DNA of 64,000 bases from Pectobacterium polaris (lineage in GTDB: Bacteria > Pseudomonadota > Gammaproteobacteria > Enterobacterales > Enterobacteriaceae): contig NZ_CP017481.1 of assembly GCF_002307355.1 (NCBI RefSeq), positions 4,030,001 through 4,094,000 on the forward strand, read 5' to 3'. A program made the position numbers and the translations under genes. The notes under the pieces are model-generated. The model worked only from the letters and a program-made list of their open reading frames with translations. It ran no database searches and had not been told where the DNA came from. Shown in pieces: positions 29,743 to 39,864 of this stretch. The number at the start of each line of letters is the position of its first letter. Position 1 is the stretch's first letter.

Positions 29743-31023
29743 CTGAGAGATCCCCAGAAACATCATCAATACACCATGATGATGTTTCGATAGGCTCTCG
29801 CCATATCGTCGTATACCCTGTCGGGGTTCATCCCCGACAGGATCCTCGGTGATTGACGGATGACATTTTCACTCAATGTCAGATACGACAACACCCTCCG
29901 AGATTTCTCACTGTTCGCCTGAAACCATCTATTTATTCCTTTTCTTTCAAGATAATAACCCGTCAGCCACATGATGATGCTGTAGAGTGTCGCTATCAGG
30001 CAAAGCACTGATATTCGCTTTTCGCCCCGACTTTTACTTGCCCTAAGCCCCAATCCATAGCGCTCACTTTTCTCATCCCTGAAATTCTGCTCTATCTGCA
30101 TACGGCGACTGTAAATTTTAACTATCTCACGTGGTTTATATCCCATCAGGCTGGTAAAAAGCAGCCACGGTTCACGCGCGCTTTTACGATACATCTTGTC
30201 CGTTTTAGGGAAGCTCTGGTTGCCTTTCCTGCCCGTTGCCCGCTTATGCACGGTATAGAAATGCCCGAGGCAGTCACGGCTGGCGTTGCGTGCCAGTCGC
30301 CCAAATCCCAGATAGCATGACTTCGCTCTTGACGTAATATCCCGCGCCATTTTCCATTCCTCATCCCCGATTATCTGAAAGTAAAGGCGACCTCTGACAC
30401 GTCCGACAAAATGCCAGCCCAGAGAGCGAATGTGATGAAACCAACTGCTGCGAAAGCCTGCATCAGTCACAACAATGACCTGCTTATCTTTGCCGATGGC
30501 GGCAGCCATCTGATCGAGAAAGTCGTTCTGAACGGTAGCGTTGTTCTGGTATTGAGAGGCAATGACTTTACTCATCAGCGGGATAGCTCTTCCATCGCAC
30601 AGTAGACTCGCCCGCAAAACGCTGAGCTCCGATGACGGATAGCCGCTCCAGTCCACGGCAATAACGCATAATGAAAGGCTGCTGGTGAGGCGGGATACAA
30701 GCTTCTGATAAACAGCGGGGACATCGCTAAACATCAGGTCACTGTTGAGATGCCGGTCAACACGCTTAATCTTGTGCTTAACCCGTGCCGGTCCTGGCAG
30801 ATACCTGCCGATGCTGGTAAGAGAGAGCGATGCGCCACGCGTCAGTGCGACGGTCATATCGAGCAGAGCATTTTTACGGTACTGATGAAGTGAGTTCAGG
30901 GACTGGCTAAAAAATTTATGGCAAACTTGTGAAGCAGGCATAGAGGCGTGACCTTACTTTTTGGTGGAACACTAAGTAGATCACAACCTTCTATGCCTGT
31001 CTTTATTTATGGGGAACCATCAG
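29743..31023 (-). mobile_element. IS4-family insertion sequence (IS10-like group), complete
   Basis: A 1281-bp element with terminal inverted repeats CTGAGAGATCCCC (left) and, on the opposite strand, CTGATGGTTCCCC (right), 10 of 13 identical. It is flanked by the 10-bp duplication CCCATCTGGG. The single gene (29766-30941) fills almost the whole element and is intact, so the copy may be active. IS10 itself starts with the same CTGAGAGATCCCC, which together with the transposase motifs supports the group call. Confidence 0.92.
29766..30941 (-). CDS. IS4-family transposase
   Basis: A 391-residue DDE transposase. Asp97 is in VIAVDWSG, Asp160 in VVTDAGF, and the glutamate lies in the YREK signature YSRRMQIEQNFRDEK (Y-x2-R-x3-E-x6-K), the hallmark of the IS4 family. 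The positions match those known for the IS10 transposase (D97, D161, E292) closely. No frameshift or stop is present. It reads on the minus strand, towards yccA. Confidence 0.93.
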   Translation of the reverse strand: MPASQVCHKFFSQSLNSLHQYRKNALLDMTVALTRGASLSLTSIGRYLPGPARVKHKIKRVDRHLNSDLMFSDVPAVYQKLVSRLTSSLSLCVIAVDWSGYPSSELSVLRASLLCDGRAIPLMSKVIASQYQNNATVQNDFLDQMAAAIGKDKQVIVVTDAGFRSSWFHHIRSLGWHFVGRVRGRLYFQIIGDEEWKMARDITSRAKSCYLGFGRLARNASRDCLGHFYTVHKRATGRKGNQSFPKTDKMYRKSAREPWLLFTSLMGYKPREIVKIYSRRMQIEQNFRDEKSERYGLGLRASKSRGEKRISVLCLIATLYSIIMWLTGYYLERKGINRWFQANSEKSRRVLSYLTLSENVIRQSPRILSGMNPDRVYDDMARAYRNIIMVY

Positions 31024-31042
31024 CCCATCTGGGGCTTTTTTT
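31024..31042 (+). terminator. Rebuilt terminator and right target duplication
   Basis: CCCATCTGGG at 31024-31033 is the right duplication copy. Together with the AG of the IS end it forms AGCCC/GGGCT and keeps the original T8 run, so this side still ends transcripts that leave the IS to the right. The left copy lacks the T run. Confidence 0.75.
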
Positions 31043-31105
31043 TATTCCGGTGCAAACAGCAAAATTTGTTAAACTGCGGGCTGAGATATCGCAGTCGGAG
31101 AGAAG

Positions 31106-31435
31106 ATGTTGGAGTTTGAAGGGCGAACAATCGCAACTGACGCGCAGGGTTACCTGATGGACAGCACCGTATGGAGCGAAGCATTGGCTCCCGTGTTAGC
31201 GGAACAGGAAGGCATCGTGTTGACTGAACCGCATTGGGAAGTCGTCCGGTTTGTGCGGAATTTTTATCAGGAGTTCAATACGTCACCCGCGATACGTATG
31301 TTGGTTAAGGCGATGGCGCAAAAGTATGGTGAGGAGAAAGGAAATAGCCGCTATCTGTATAAACTGTTCCCGAAAGGGCCAGCCAAGCAGGCAACCAAAA
31401 TCGCCGGCTTACCCAAACCGGTAAAATGCATCTAG
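31106..31435 (+). CDS. tusE: tRNA 2-thiouridine sulfur carrier TusE
   Basis: A 109-residue DsrC/TusE-family protein. It carries [39 protein letters not shown] and the swinging C-terminal arm that ends with the active cysteine next to last (KPVKCI). TusE accepts persulfide sulfur from TusBCD and hands it to MnmA for 2-thiolation of tRNA wobble uridine. The order yccA-tusE-acyP is that of E. coli, apart from the IS inserted between the first two. Confidence 0.94.
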   Translation: MLEFEGRTIATDAQGYLMDSTVWSEALAPVLAEQEGIVLTEPHWEVVRFVRNFYQEFNTSPAIRMLVKAMAQKYGEEKGNSRYLYKLFPKGPAKQATKIAGLPKPVKCI

Positions 31436-31447
31436 CACGCCCCCGTT

Positions 31448-31726
31448 TCAGTAGCGGATCGTAAAACCGGCATAGTCCGTCTTACCATGTGGCTCAATAA
31501 GCACCTTATCCACTCTGGCGCTTCGTGGGCCTCCTTGCTTCAGCCACTCAATCAACGCGTCTACCGCATGAGGTTCGCCGCTTGCTACCACCTCCACGCT
31601 GCCATCATCACAATTGCGTGCATAGCCATTGAGCCCAAGCTGCATAGCCTGATGCTGCGTGCTGTAACGAAATCCAACGCCCTGGACCACGCCATAGACA
31701 TAGGCGGCCGTCGCTATCTTTGCCAT
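31448..31726 (-). CDS. acyP: Acylphosphatase
   Basis: A 92-residue enzyme (YccX) that hydrolyses acyl phosphates. The catalytic arginine loop is in [15 protein letters not shown] and the catalytic asparagine in [18 protein letters not shown]; both are intact. The start was set at [10 protein letters not shown] with GGGGGAAG ahead; the open frame runs 40 codons further upstream without support. It is convergent with tusE, with only 12 bases between the stops. Confidence 0.93.
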   Translation of the reverse strand: MAKIATAAYVYGVVQGVGFRYSTQHQAMQLGLNGYARNCDDGSVEVVASGEPHAVDALIEWLKQGGPRSARVDKVLIEPHGKTDYAGFTIRY

Positions 31727-31813
31727 CTTCTTCCCCCTTTCCAGCCCTGCGACCACACAACATTTCATTAGCAGACCTGTATCTTCTAAAAATTTACACC
31801 ATACTATTAATAA

Positions 31814-32260
<447 letters not shown>

Positions 32261-32341
32261 TTGTTCACTGAAAGCTGATACTGACGCCAAAGGTAAGTAT
32301 TGGCGATGTTGTGGTATTCAGCATCGCCGACTATCTGCAGC

Positions 32342-32755
32342 TTATTTTTCTAACCCCAGCCGCGGGATTTCAATTTTCGGACAGCGATCCATGACGACTT
32401 TCAGCCCTGCATCGTGAGCTAAAATGGCGGCTTGCTCATTAATGACGCCAATCTGTAGCCACAGAACGGTCGCGCCGATGGCGATGGCCTCTTTGGCAAT
32501 CTCATAGGCCGCTTCCGGCTGGCGAAAAACATCGACCATATCAACCGGTTTAGGAATGTCCTCTAAGCTGGCATACGCTTTTTGACCTAACAGCGTCTGG
32601 CCGGCCAGTTTGGGGCTAACGGGGATAATGTCGTAGCCCTGCTTAAGCAAATACGCCATCACACCATAGCTCGGACGGGATGGATTATCGCTGGCCCCCA
32701 CTACCGCAATGGTTTTTACCGTTGTCAGTACAGACTCAATCTCTCTGTCATTCAT
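32342..32755 (-). CDS. yccU: CoA-binding domain protein YccU
   Basis: A 137-residue Rossmann-fold protein with the CoA-binding motif IAVVGASDNPSRPSYGVM near the N-terminus, then IIPVSPKLAGQTLLGQKAY and VMDRCPKIEIPRL. Family members resemble the CoA-binding domain of succinyl-CoA ligase; the cellular role is unknown. Three further codons upstream begin with TTG, but the ATG at 32755 has GAGAGG at good spacing and gives the E. coli length. Confidence 0.92.
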   Translation of the reverse strand: MNDREIESVLTTVKTIAVVGASDNPSRPSYGVMAYLLKQGYDIIPVSPKLAGQTLLGQKAYASLEDIPKPVDMVDVFRQPEAAYEIAKEAIAIGATVLWLQIGVINEQAAILAHDAGLKVVMDRCPKIEIPRLGLEK

Positions 32756-32949
32756 ACTATTCAACCTCTCTTGCGTGATTGATTACAGTGTATCTCACAT
32801 TCTACGAATAGCAGGAAATGGCTTAAAATCGCCTCCATCTGTGCCTTATAGCGCGAAAGATGCAATAACAGCCTGTTTCAAATTGAAACCTTTGACACAT
32901 TCAGACAATTCCTCAACAATACTCGGATTACGTTCCATCTGGGAAAATT

Positions 32950-33474
32950 ATGAAATTCGGCTTCATCACTGTCTGCCTTTTTATTGCAGGTTTAAGTACC
33001 TCTGCAATGGCGGCAACAACGTTGAAATTAGATCAGAAAATCGATCTCCTTATGGTTGACGGGCAAAAGATGTCAGGCTCGTTGCTGAAAGGTGCCGATA
33101 GCCTCGAACTTGGCAGTGGGCAACACCAGATTTTGTTCAAAGTTGTCGATACTGTCGATGCCCAGACTGGTGCACCAGAGACCTATTTCCCTTCAACCTT
33201 TATTGCGACCTTTAACACGGAAAAAGTAGCATCAGTGTCATTTAAGCTACCCCCGCTGCAAACCCTTCAGGATCGCAAGAACTTTACCGACCAGCCTCAA
33301 TATCAATTGCTTGATGAAAAAAATCAGGCAATCCCCGTGCGTACCGATGCGTTTGTGATCGCAGACAATGAGCTACTCGATATAGAGCGAAAAATGTCAG
33401 AGTACAACGCGGCGGCAAAAGGGGCTTCAGTTGCGGGCTTTGCGACCGCACTGAATGAATCCGTAAGCTGGTGA
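32950..33474 (+). CDS. yccT: DUF2057 exported protein (YccT/CsgI-like), short form
   Basis: A 174-residue exported protein with a signal peptide ending at AMA|ATTLKL. The mature part has the DUF2057 pattern: DLLMVDGQKMSGSLLKGADSLELGSGQHQILFKV and a later FNTEKVASVSFKLPPL. E. coli YccT, recently linked to inhibition of curli assembly, is about 220 residues; this protein stops about 45 residues earlier. The stop TGA is followed by non-matching sequence, so it is a shorter variant or a truncated gene. Position between yccU and mgsA is the same as in E. coli. Confidence 0.82.
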   Translation: MKFGFITVCLFIAGLSTSAMAATTLKLDQKIDLLMVDGQKMSGSLLKGADSLELGSGQHQILFKVVDTVDAQTGAPETYFPSTFIATFNTEKVASVSFKLPPLQTLQDRKNFTDQPQYQLLDEKNQAIPVRTDAFVIADNELLDIERKMSEYNAAAKGASVAGFATALNESVSW

Positions 33475-33611
33475 TTTTACGCGCAGTCACATCTGATTTT
33501 TGATACCCGTTCGCCTTTTCCTGCTTTTATCGCTTTGCACTGAAACTACGTTTCCGTAATCTGTCTGTACCCTAGCGTCAGCTTTACTACACCAGATTGA
33601 AGGACGTAACC

Positions 33612-34070
33612 ATGGAGTTCACCACCCGTACCATCCCTGCGCAAAAACATATCGCGCTGGTCGCACACGACCACTGTAAACAATCTTTGTTGGATTGGGT
33701 TGGTACGAATAAACAACAGCTCACAGAGCACACGCTTTATGCTACCGGAACCACCGGTAACCTGATTCAGTTGAACACGGGTCTGCCTGTAAAAAGCATG
33801 CTAAGTGGACCGATGGGGGGTGACCAGCAGGTTGGCGCACTCATTTCCGAAGGGAAAATCGATTTGATGATCTTCTTTTGGGATCCGCTTAATGCCGTGC
33901 CCCACGATCCCGATGTGAAGGCGCTGCTGAGATTGGCTACGGTTTGGAACATTCCTGTTGCTACCAACCGGGCAACGGCGGATTTCCTGATTAACTCAGC
34001 GCTATTTAACGAGCAGGTTCAAATCGCCATTCCTGATTATCAGCGCTACCTGCAAGATCGACTGAAATAA
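33612..34070 (+). CDS. mgsA: Methylglyoxal synthase
   Basis: A 152-residue enzyme that turns dihydroxyacetone phosphate into methylglyoxal, a bypass of lower glycolysis when phosphate is short. It shows [11 protein letters not shown], the phosphate-binding TTGNLI and the catalytic aspartates in [16 protein letters not shown] and [14 protein letters not shown]. The start at 33612 ([10 protein letters not shown]) matches the family; five in-frame codons upstream are ignored. Length equals E. coli MgsA. Confidence 0.95.
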   Translation: MEFTTRTIPAQKHIALVAHDHCKQSLLDWVGTNKQQLTEHTLYATGTTGNLIQLNTGLPVKSMLSGPMGGDQQVGALISEGKIDLMIFFWDPLNAVPHDPDVKALLRLATVWNIPVATNRATADFLINSALFNEQVQIAIPDYQRYLQDRLK

Positions 34071-34147
34071 TATCCGTACATCATACTGGACCAGCGGCGT
34101 ACTACACCGTCGACGCTGGTCTCTTCTGTTCTACTTCTCTCTTTTCG

Positions 34148-36205
34148 TTATCCCGGCTTACGCTGCGTCGGTACACCTAAACGATGAAGATGTTCAATAA
34201 ACGCCGATGGATTCGCCACATCCTGTAGCAACCAGACGCGATGTTTCGCTCTCGTCAACGCCACATAGAGCAAACGCCGCTCTTCCGCATCGGGGAAGTC
34301 CTCAGGTTCAGGTAACAGCACTGCCTCAATCACGGACTCTCTTGCCGGGGCCGGGAAGCCATCTCTCCCTTCATGCATACCCACGATAATGACATATTCC
34401 GCCTGCTGCCCTTTACTGGCATGCACCGTCATGAAATCAATCTGCAAATTCGGCCATTTGGTTGCCGCCTTCTCCAAAATCGCCGGGCGTAAATGGTGAT
34501 AACGCGCAAGCACAAGAATGCACTCATCAGCTTTCACAAAGCCGCTCAGTTTATCCAGAAGTGGTTCAAGCTGATCCTGAGGCAGAATCGTCACCGCTTT
34601 TTTATCCCCCTTGCTCAGGCTATTAAGCGGTTTCTTCAACTGATACGGATTTTGCTGTATGAACGTATTCGCAATTTCACCAATGCGTTCATTAAAGCGA
34701 TAGGTGGTATCCAGCGCGCACTGCTCACCTACGCCGAAATGCTGTTCAAATGCTGTCGTCAACGCCAGCTCAGCACCGCTAAAACGGTAAATTGCCTGCC
34801 AGTCATCCCCGACGGCAAAAAGGCAGGTGCGGCTATTTTGTCGACGCAGTGCGGCAAGCAAGCTCGCACGCTGTGGCGAAATATCCTGAAATTCGTCCAC
34901 CAGAATGTGCTTCCAAGGGCTGACAAAGCGCCCTTTATCTAGCAAGTTCACGGCCTGATGGATAAGGCCAGAGAAGTCGACGGCGTTCTCATCCTTAAGC
35001 GCTTTTTTCCAGGCTTTCAACAACGGTGCCATCAAGCGAATTCGTTGCTGAAACGCTGTCCGAATAGATTCTGGCGCCTGCTCAACCATTTCGCTCTGGC
35101 TGCCGCCGTGCATACGCATCAACCCTAACCAGCGCTCAAGTCGCCCGGCCAACCGCCCCGCCAGCTTCGGATCGTTCCAGAAATCGCCTTCTGGTACATC
35201 CCATTCCAACTCTTCCGTTAACCAGCGTCGCCACCCGTTAGCCTGCGTTTTTTTCTCGGCACACTGCTGCTGCCAGTGAGAAATCAGCAGTTCGCGACGT
35301 TGTTTGGTATCACTTTCCAGTTGGCTTATCATCGGAGCCTTGCGGCTAGCCTGCTGAATAATGTGCAATGCCAGTGCATGGAACGTCTTAGCCTGAATTT
35401 CGTCCGTGTGGAGCCTCTCCCGGATGCGCTCGTTCATCTCTTCTGCCGCTTTACGGCCAAATGCCAGTAGCAAAATCTGATCGGCCGTGGCTTCTTGTCG
35501 GTGCATTAACCACGCTGCTCGAGCCACCAGCACAGAGGTTTTTCCACTGCCGGCACCCGCCAGTACCAGTACACCGTCTTCGCCATTGATCACCGCTTTA
35601 CTCTGCGACACATTTAATGGCGAACTCTCCACCGTTTCAAAGAAAGGCTGCTCTGCCGCCAGCGTGCGATCCATCCATGCCTGATTCGCCACAGTGCGCA
35701 TCTCATCGCCCTGCTCAAGCCAGCGCAAGCAATGCTGGTAGTTATCACGGCAGTTATCAAAGGTTTCAAGACGAGAAACAGGCAGAGGCAAAGCCCCCAG
35801 CGAATCGCGAATGGCATTCTGCAACGTGACCAGAGCCTGACGGCTAAACCATTTATCCTGCTGCGTCAGCGTTTGAATATTGTCCGTTTGGCGCTGCAAA
35901 ACTTCAGCGCTGATCAGGCTCATCTCCTCGCTCCAGTCAAGCCAGGATTTAAGAAGATGGCGGTAAAAAGCCTGCGTTTCCTGCCACTCTGTTCCGTGCA
36001 GACGCACCACTTTTCCGGCTGGCAATTCAAATTCCAGCTCTCCCCACACCAGCCCTCTTTTACAGTGAATACTCAGCAACTGATTAAAGGGGATCAGATA
36101 TTGATGTTTATCGCCACTCACTTCGACACCGGCATTCAGTAACCGCACCCGGTTGTAAGGATGCTGGGCCAGATGTTTACCTAACGAGGTAGATTTCAGT
36201 TCCAT
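34148..36205 (-). CDS. helD: DNA helicase IV
   Basis: A 685-residue superfamily 1A helicase. Walker A is in VLVLAGAGSGKTSVLVARA, the Q motif in LNVSQSKAV, motif II in LVDEFQDISPQRASLL, motif III in GDDWQAIYRFSGAEL, and motif VI in EERRLLYVALTRAKHRVWLL. The N-terminal 190 residues are HelD-specific. It is a 3'-5' helicase with a minor role in recombination in E. coli. It is divergent from yccF, as in E. coli. Confidence 0.95.
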   Translation of the reverse strand: MELKSTSLGKHLAQHPYNRVRLLNAGVEVSGDKHQYLIPFNQLLSIHCKRGLVWGELEFELPAGKVVRLHGTEWQETQAFYRHLLKSWLDWSEEMSLISAEVLQRQTDNIQTLTQQDKWFSRQALVTLQNAIRDSLGALPLPVSRLETFDNCRDNYQHCLRWLEQGDEMRTVANQAWMDRTLAAEQPFFETVESSPLNVSQSKAVINGEDGVLVLAGAGSGKTSVLVARAAWLMHRQEATADQILLLAFGRKAAEEMNERIRERLHTDEIQAKTFHALALHIIQQASRKAPMISQLESDTKQRRELLISHWQQQCAEKKTQANGWRRWLTEELEWDVPEGDFWNDPKLAGRLAGRLERWLGLMRMHGGSQSEMVEQAPESIRTAFQQRIRLMAPLLKAWKKALKDENAVDFSGLIHQAVNLLDKGRFVSPWKHILVDEFQDISPQRASLLAALRRQNSRTCLFAVGDDWQAIYRFSGAELALTTAFEQHFGVGEQCALDTTYRFNERIGEIANTFIQQNPYQLKKPLNSLSKGDKKAVTILPQDQLEPLLDKLSGFVKADECILVLARYHHLRPAILEKAATKWPNLQIDFMTVHASKGQQAEYVIIVGMHEGRDGFPAPARESVIEAVLLPEPEDFPDAEERRLLYVALTRAKHRVWLLQDVANPSAFIEHLHRLGVPTQRKPG

Positions 36206-36401
36206 GATGTTCGCGCCATGACTATGTGAGAGGATATTCGTCCATTTCTTGTCGTTTATCTGACTCTAGTTTACCCGTTATCGGACTTCACGCTCTAGCC
36301 TTAAAAACAGGTTAGGATATCCTGATGCTTAATGTGATAATTCTTTTACCATCAGCGAGTTTGGGACGTTATCTGGTGACCTTACAAGTGCAGGAGAAAC
36401 T

Positions 36402-36848
36402 ATGCGTACTGTGTTGAACATCCTTAATTTCGTATTAGGTGGTTTTTTCACCACGTTAGCCTGGCTTCTGGCGACAGTTGTCAGCGTGCTGCTGATTTTT
36501 ACCTTACCGCTAACACGCTCATGCTGGGAAATCACCAAGCTGTCGCTCTTGCCTTATGGTAATGAGGCTATCCATGTTGATGAGCTACGCCCAGATGACA
36601 AGAGCACAATTCTCAGCGCTGGCGGATCGCTACTGAATATCTTCTGGTTCATTTTCTTTGGCTGGTGGCTTTGCCTGTCGCACATCATTACAGGCATCGC
36701 ACAGTGCATTACGATCATTGGCATTCCTGTTGGCATCGCAAATTTTAAAATTGCCGCCATCGCGCTGTGGCCAGTCGGGCGTCGCGTGGTTTCCGTCGAA
36801 CTGGCGCAGGCAGCGCGGGAAAACAATGCCCGCCGCCACTTTCGCTAA
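36402..36848 (+). CDS. yccF: Inner membrane protein YccF
   Basis: A 148-residue membrane protein with two YccF domains, each with paired hydrophobic segments: residues 6-36 and a second pair at about 70-118 (WFIFFGWWLCLSHIITGIAQC, IPVGIANFKIAAIALWPVGRRV). The function is unknown. It is directly upstream of yccS, 20 bases apart, and the pair is conserved across enterobacteria. Confidence 0.92.
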   Translation: MRTVLNILNFVLGGFFTTLAWLLATVVSVLLIFTLPLTRSCWEITKLSLLPYGNEAIHVDELRPDDKSTILSAGGSLLNIFWFIFFGWWLCLSHIITGIAQCITIIGIPVGIANFKIAAIALWPVGRRVVSVELAQAARENNARRHFR

Positions 36849-36868
36849 CGGCATCTAAGGATACTACG

Positions 36869-39004
36869 TTGCTCACCTTCGCCCCGGGAATTCGCCGCTA
36901 TGTGTATAACAGCAGTTGGCTGTATACCATTCGCATCCTCATTGCACTGAGTGGGGCGGCGGCAGTTCCCTGGTGGCTGGGTCAGCCAACATCGACAATC
37001 CCCGTTACGCTTGGCGTCGTCGCGGCCGCTCTCACTGACCTTGACGACCGCCTCACCGGGCGCCTGCGTAATTTGTTCATTACGCTAGCCTGTTTTTTTA
37101 TCGCTTCCGTTTCGATCGAACTGCTTTTCCCCCACCCCTGGCTGTTTGGCCTCGGTCTGGCGGTGTCGACCTGCGGTTTTATTTTGCTCGGCGCATTAGG
37201 GCAACGCTATGCAACCATCGCATTCGGCGCACTGCTGATCGCGATTTACACCATGCTGGGCATATCCCTTTACGACAACTGGTATCAGCAGCCCATCATG
37301 CTGTTGATAGGGGCTTCCTGGTACAATCTGCTGACGCTATTCGGTCATCTGATCTTTCCCATCCGCCCGTTGCAGGACAACCTCGAGCAGTGTTATCAGC
37401 AGTTGGCCCGCTATCTGGATGCCAAAGCCAACCTCTTCGATCCTGATATTGAAGAAGAAACCGACAAGCCCTTGATTGACGTCGCGATGGCAAATAGCCA
37501 ATTGGTTGCGACGCTCAATCAGACCAAGTCATCGCTGTTAACGCGTCTGCGTGGCGATCGCGGCCAGCGTGGGACGCGTCAAACACTGCACTACTATTTC
37601 GTCGCGCAGGATATTCACGAACGAGCCAGCTCATCGCATGTTTACTATCCACAATTGCGTGAGAAACTGCGTTATAGCGACGTCCTATTTCGCTTTCAAC
37701 GCCTGCTGAGTATGCAGGCCAAAGCCTGTCAGCAGCTGTCGCAATCCATTCTGCTACACCAAAAGTATCAGCATGACAGCCGCATTGAGCGGGCTTTCGT
37801 GCATCTCGAATCTGCTATTGCGCGTATCGCGGCCAACAACATGGCAGACGCAGCACAAATCAAAGCGCTCACCTATCTCTTAAATAATTTACGCGCCATT
37901 GATGCCCAACTCGCGACTATCGAATCCGAACAGGCCATTGAGCAAGAAAACAACCCAGAAAACACGCTGGCAGATGACAAAATCACGGGCTGGAGCGACA
38001 TCCGCTTACGCATTAGCCGCCACCTGACACCGCAGTCAGCACTGTTTCGTCATGCCATCCGTATGTCCGTGCTGCTCTGTAGCGGCTACGCGTTGATTCA
38101 GGTCACAGGCTTGCAACATGGTTATTGGATTCTGCTCACCAGCCTGTTTGTTTGTCAGCCCAACTATAACGCCACTCGGCGGCGGCTGACGTTGAGAATT
38201 ATCGGGACATTGACCGGTATTTTACTCGGCTTGCCCATCCTGTATTTCGTTCCTTCGCTGGAAGGACAGCTAACGCTGATCGTTATTAGCGGCGTACTAT
38301 TTTTCGCCTTTCGCAACGTGCAGTACGCCCACGCGACCATGTTTATTACGCTGCTTGTCCTGCTCTGTTTCAACCTGTTGGGTGAAGGCTTTGACGTTGC
38401 GGTGCCACGCATTATCGATACGCTACTCGGGTGTGCCATCGCATGGGCTGCTGTCAGTTTTATCTGGCCGGACTGGCGTTTTCGCGGTCTGCCAACCGTC
38501 ATCAATAAGACATTGGACGCCAACTGCCGCTATCTTGATGCGATCATGGTTCAATATTATCAGGGGAAAGATAATAGCCTGCCTTATCGCATTGCCCGCC
38601 GCGATGCGCATAACTGCGATGCCGAACTAGCGTCCGTCGTGTCGAATATGTCCTCAGAGCCTCATGCGACCAGAAGTAAGCTGGACAGCGCATTCCGCTT
38701 CATGTGCCTGAATCATACGTTACTAAGCTATATTTCGACGCTCGGCGCACATCGCGGGAAAATTACCTCAACGGAAACGCTGCAATTGCTGGATGATGCC
38801 GTTTGTCATGTTGATGATGCGCTACACTGCAGCGAAGAGGAAAGTTTGCGTATCAATCAGGGATTGAAAACCATTACCGCCAGCCTTCAATCCCTTTCAC
38901 CCGAGTCAGACAGTAAAGAATCATTAATTATTCAGCAAATCGGCCTGCTGATCGGTCTCTTACCTGAACTCGTACAGCTAAAAAATGACATGATGACACG
39001 GTAA
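36869..39004 (+). CDS. yccS: FUSC-family inner membrane protein YccS
   Basis: A 711-residue membrane protein with two blocks of about six transmembrane helices (residues 20-180 and 400-520) around a cytoplasmic region, the layout of the FUSC/aromatic-acid exporter family. Sequence such as RDRGQRGTRQTLHYYFVAQDIHERASSSH is strongly conserved. The start is most likely TTG at 36869 (then LTFAPGIRRYVYNS), with AAGGA seven bases ahead; the upstream open frame merely overlaps yccF. It is expected to export an unidentified compound. Confidence 0.9.
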   Translation: MLTFAPGIRRYVYNSSWLYTIRILIALSGAAAVPWWLGQPTSTIPVTLGVVAAALTDLDDRLTGRLRNLFITLACFFIASVSIELLFPHPWLFGLGLAVSTCGFILLGALGQRYATIAFGALLIAIYTMLGISLYDNWYQQPIMLLIGASWYNLLTLFGHLIFPIRPLQDNLEQCYQQLARYLDAKANLFDPDIEEETDKPLIDVAMANSQLVATLNQTKSSLLTRLRGDRGQRGTRQTLHYYFVAQDIHERASSSHVYYPQLREKLRYSDVLFRFQRLLSMQAKACQQLSQSILLHQKYQHDSRIERAFVHLESAIARIAANNMADAAQIKALTYLLNNLRAIDAQLATIESEQAIEQENNPENTLADDKITGWSDIRLRISRHLTPQSALFRHAIRMSVLLCSGYALIQVTGLQHGYWILLTSLFVCQPNYNATRRRLTLRIIGTLTGILLGLPILYFVPSLEGQLTLIVISGVLFFAFRNVQYAHATMFITLLVLLCFNLLGEGFDVAVPRIIDTLLGCAIAWAAVSFIWPDWRFRGLPTVINKTLDANCRYLDAIMVQYYQGKDNSLPYRIARRDAHNCDAELASVVSNMSSEPHATRSKLDSAFRFMCLNHTLLSYISTLGAHRGKITSTETLQLLDDAVCHVDDALHCSEEESLRINQGLKTITASLQSLSPESDSKESLIIQQIGLLIGLLPELVQLKNDMMTR

Positions 39005-39020
39005 AAATATGACGTATCTC

Positions 39021-39641
39021 TTAGTGCTTTGGCCCTTTGGAGACGGCGTTGTTTTTATACCATTCCAACAGTTCATTGCGGATACCGCGAGGGAGTGCCG
39101 CCTGATGCGTACCACAAATGGCACCAGCAAGCGCTAGTAACACGTTGACGCTCAGATTAGCGCGAACCTTCCGCAACTTGAGATAGCTGTTTTTTGCACC
39201 GAAATGCTGTAACTCATCGACATTCTTGATTCCCGCTTTCCACAGCAGCCGTTCGATATCATGGTTAAGATTCGGAAGATCCTTTAACCGCCCGTTGGTA
39301 CTTCTGACTGCCTTATCATACTGCGCGCCTCCCAGCGCCAGGTGGGCGAAATACAGTAGCTGCTCAGATTCTTGCCATAATGCCTCATCGACAAGAAAGT
39401 AATTCAAAGGAACAGGCATGCCGCGTTTGGTATAAATCAGATTAGGCATATCACGCTGTTGAAAATATTTTTCATCCTTCTTACTGGCGCGAAGATAAAG
39501 CTCCCCTTCCGATACCAGTCCAAAAATCGTTTTATTTGCTGCGATGCTGTAGCCACCAAATTGGGAACGCGAAGTGATGTCCCCCAAAGATGAAAAAGAC
39601 TGCTGAGATTGCAAAATCCTTTTTTTGCATAATTGCTTCAT
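39021..39641 (-). CDS. sxy: Competence regulator Sxy/TfoX
   Basis: A 206-residue protein with TfoX N-terminal (SQFGGYSIAANKTIFGLVSEGELYLRA) and C-terminal (DLPNLNHDIERLLWKAGIKNVDELQHFGAKNSY) domains. Sxy works with CRP at CRP-S sites to switch on DNA uptake genes. Several ATG codons open the frame; the one at 39641 has AAGGA eight bases ahead and gives near-E. coli length (209). It is divergent from sulA across a 220-base region. Confidence 0.92.
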   Translation of the reverse strand: MKQLCKKRILQSQQSFSSLGDITSRSQFGGYSIAANKTIFGLVSEGELYLRASKKDEKYFQQRDMPNLIYTKRGMPVPLNYFLVDEALWQESEQLLYFAHLALGGAQYDKAVRSTNGRLKDLPNLNHDIERLLWKAGIKNVDELQHFGAKNSYLKLRKVRANLSVNVLLALAGAICGTHQAALPRGIRNELLEWYKNNAVSKGPKH

Positions 39642-39825
39642 TGCCATAATCCTTAGTATTGAAATGATCTCTTCCTGAACAATTAAAAATATCTGTAGCA
39701 GGAACAAATAATTAACCACAGCCCCGATGCGGCTTCAAACAGTAAATGTGTTTACTGTCTCTTGCATAAGGAATATGCGAAGCGCTTTCAAAAAATCAGG
39801 TTGATTTTCACGCACACAGCATATA

Positions 39826-39841
39826 CTGTATGTTCATACAG
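39826..39841 (+). promoter_or_regulatory. LexA box of sulA
   Basis: CTGTATGTTCATACAG is a near-perfect LexA operator (CTG-N10-CAG; half-sites CTGTATG and CATACAG are exact inverses). It overlaps a TATACT -10 element, 23 bases ahead of the sulA start. Confidence 0.95.
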
Positions 39842-39864
39842 TAATACTATGGGTAGAACTCATT

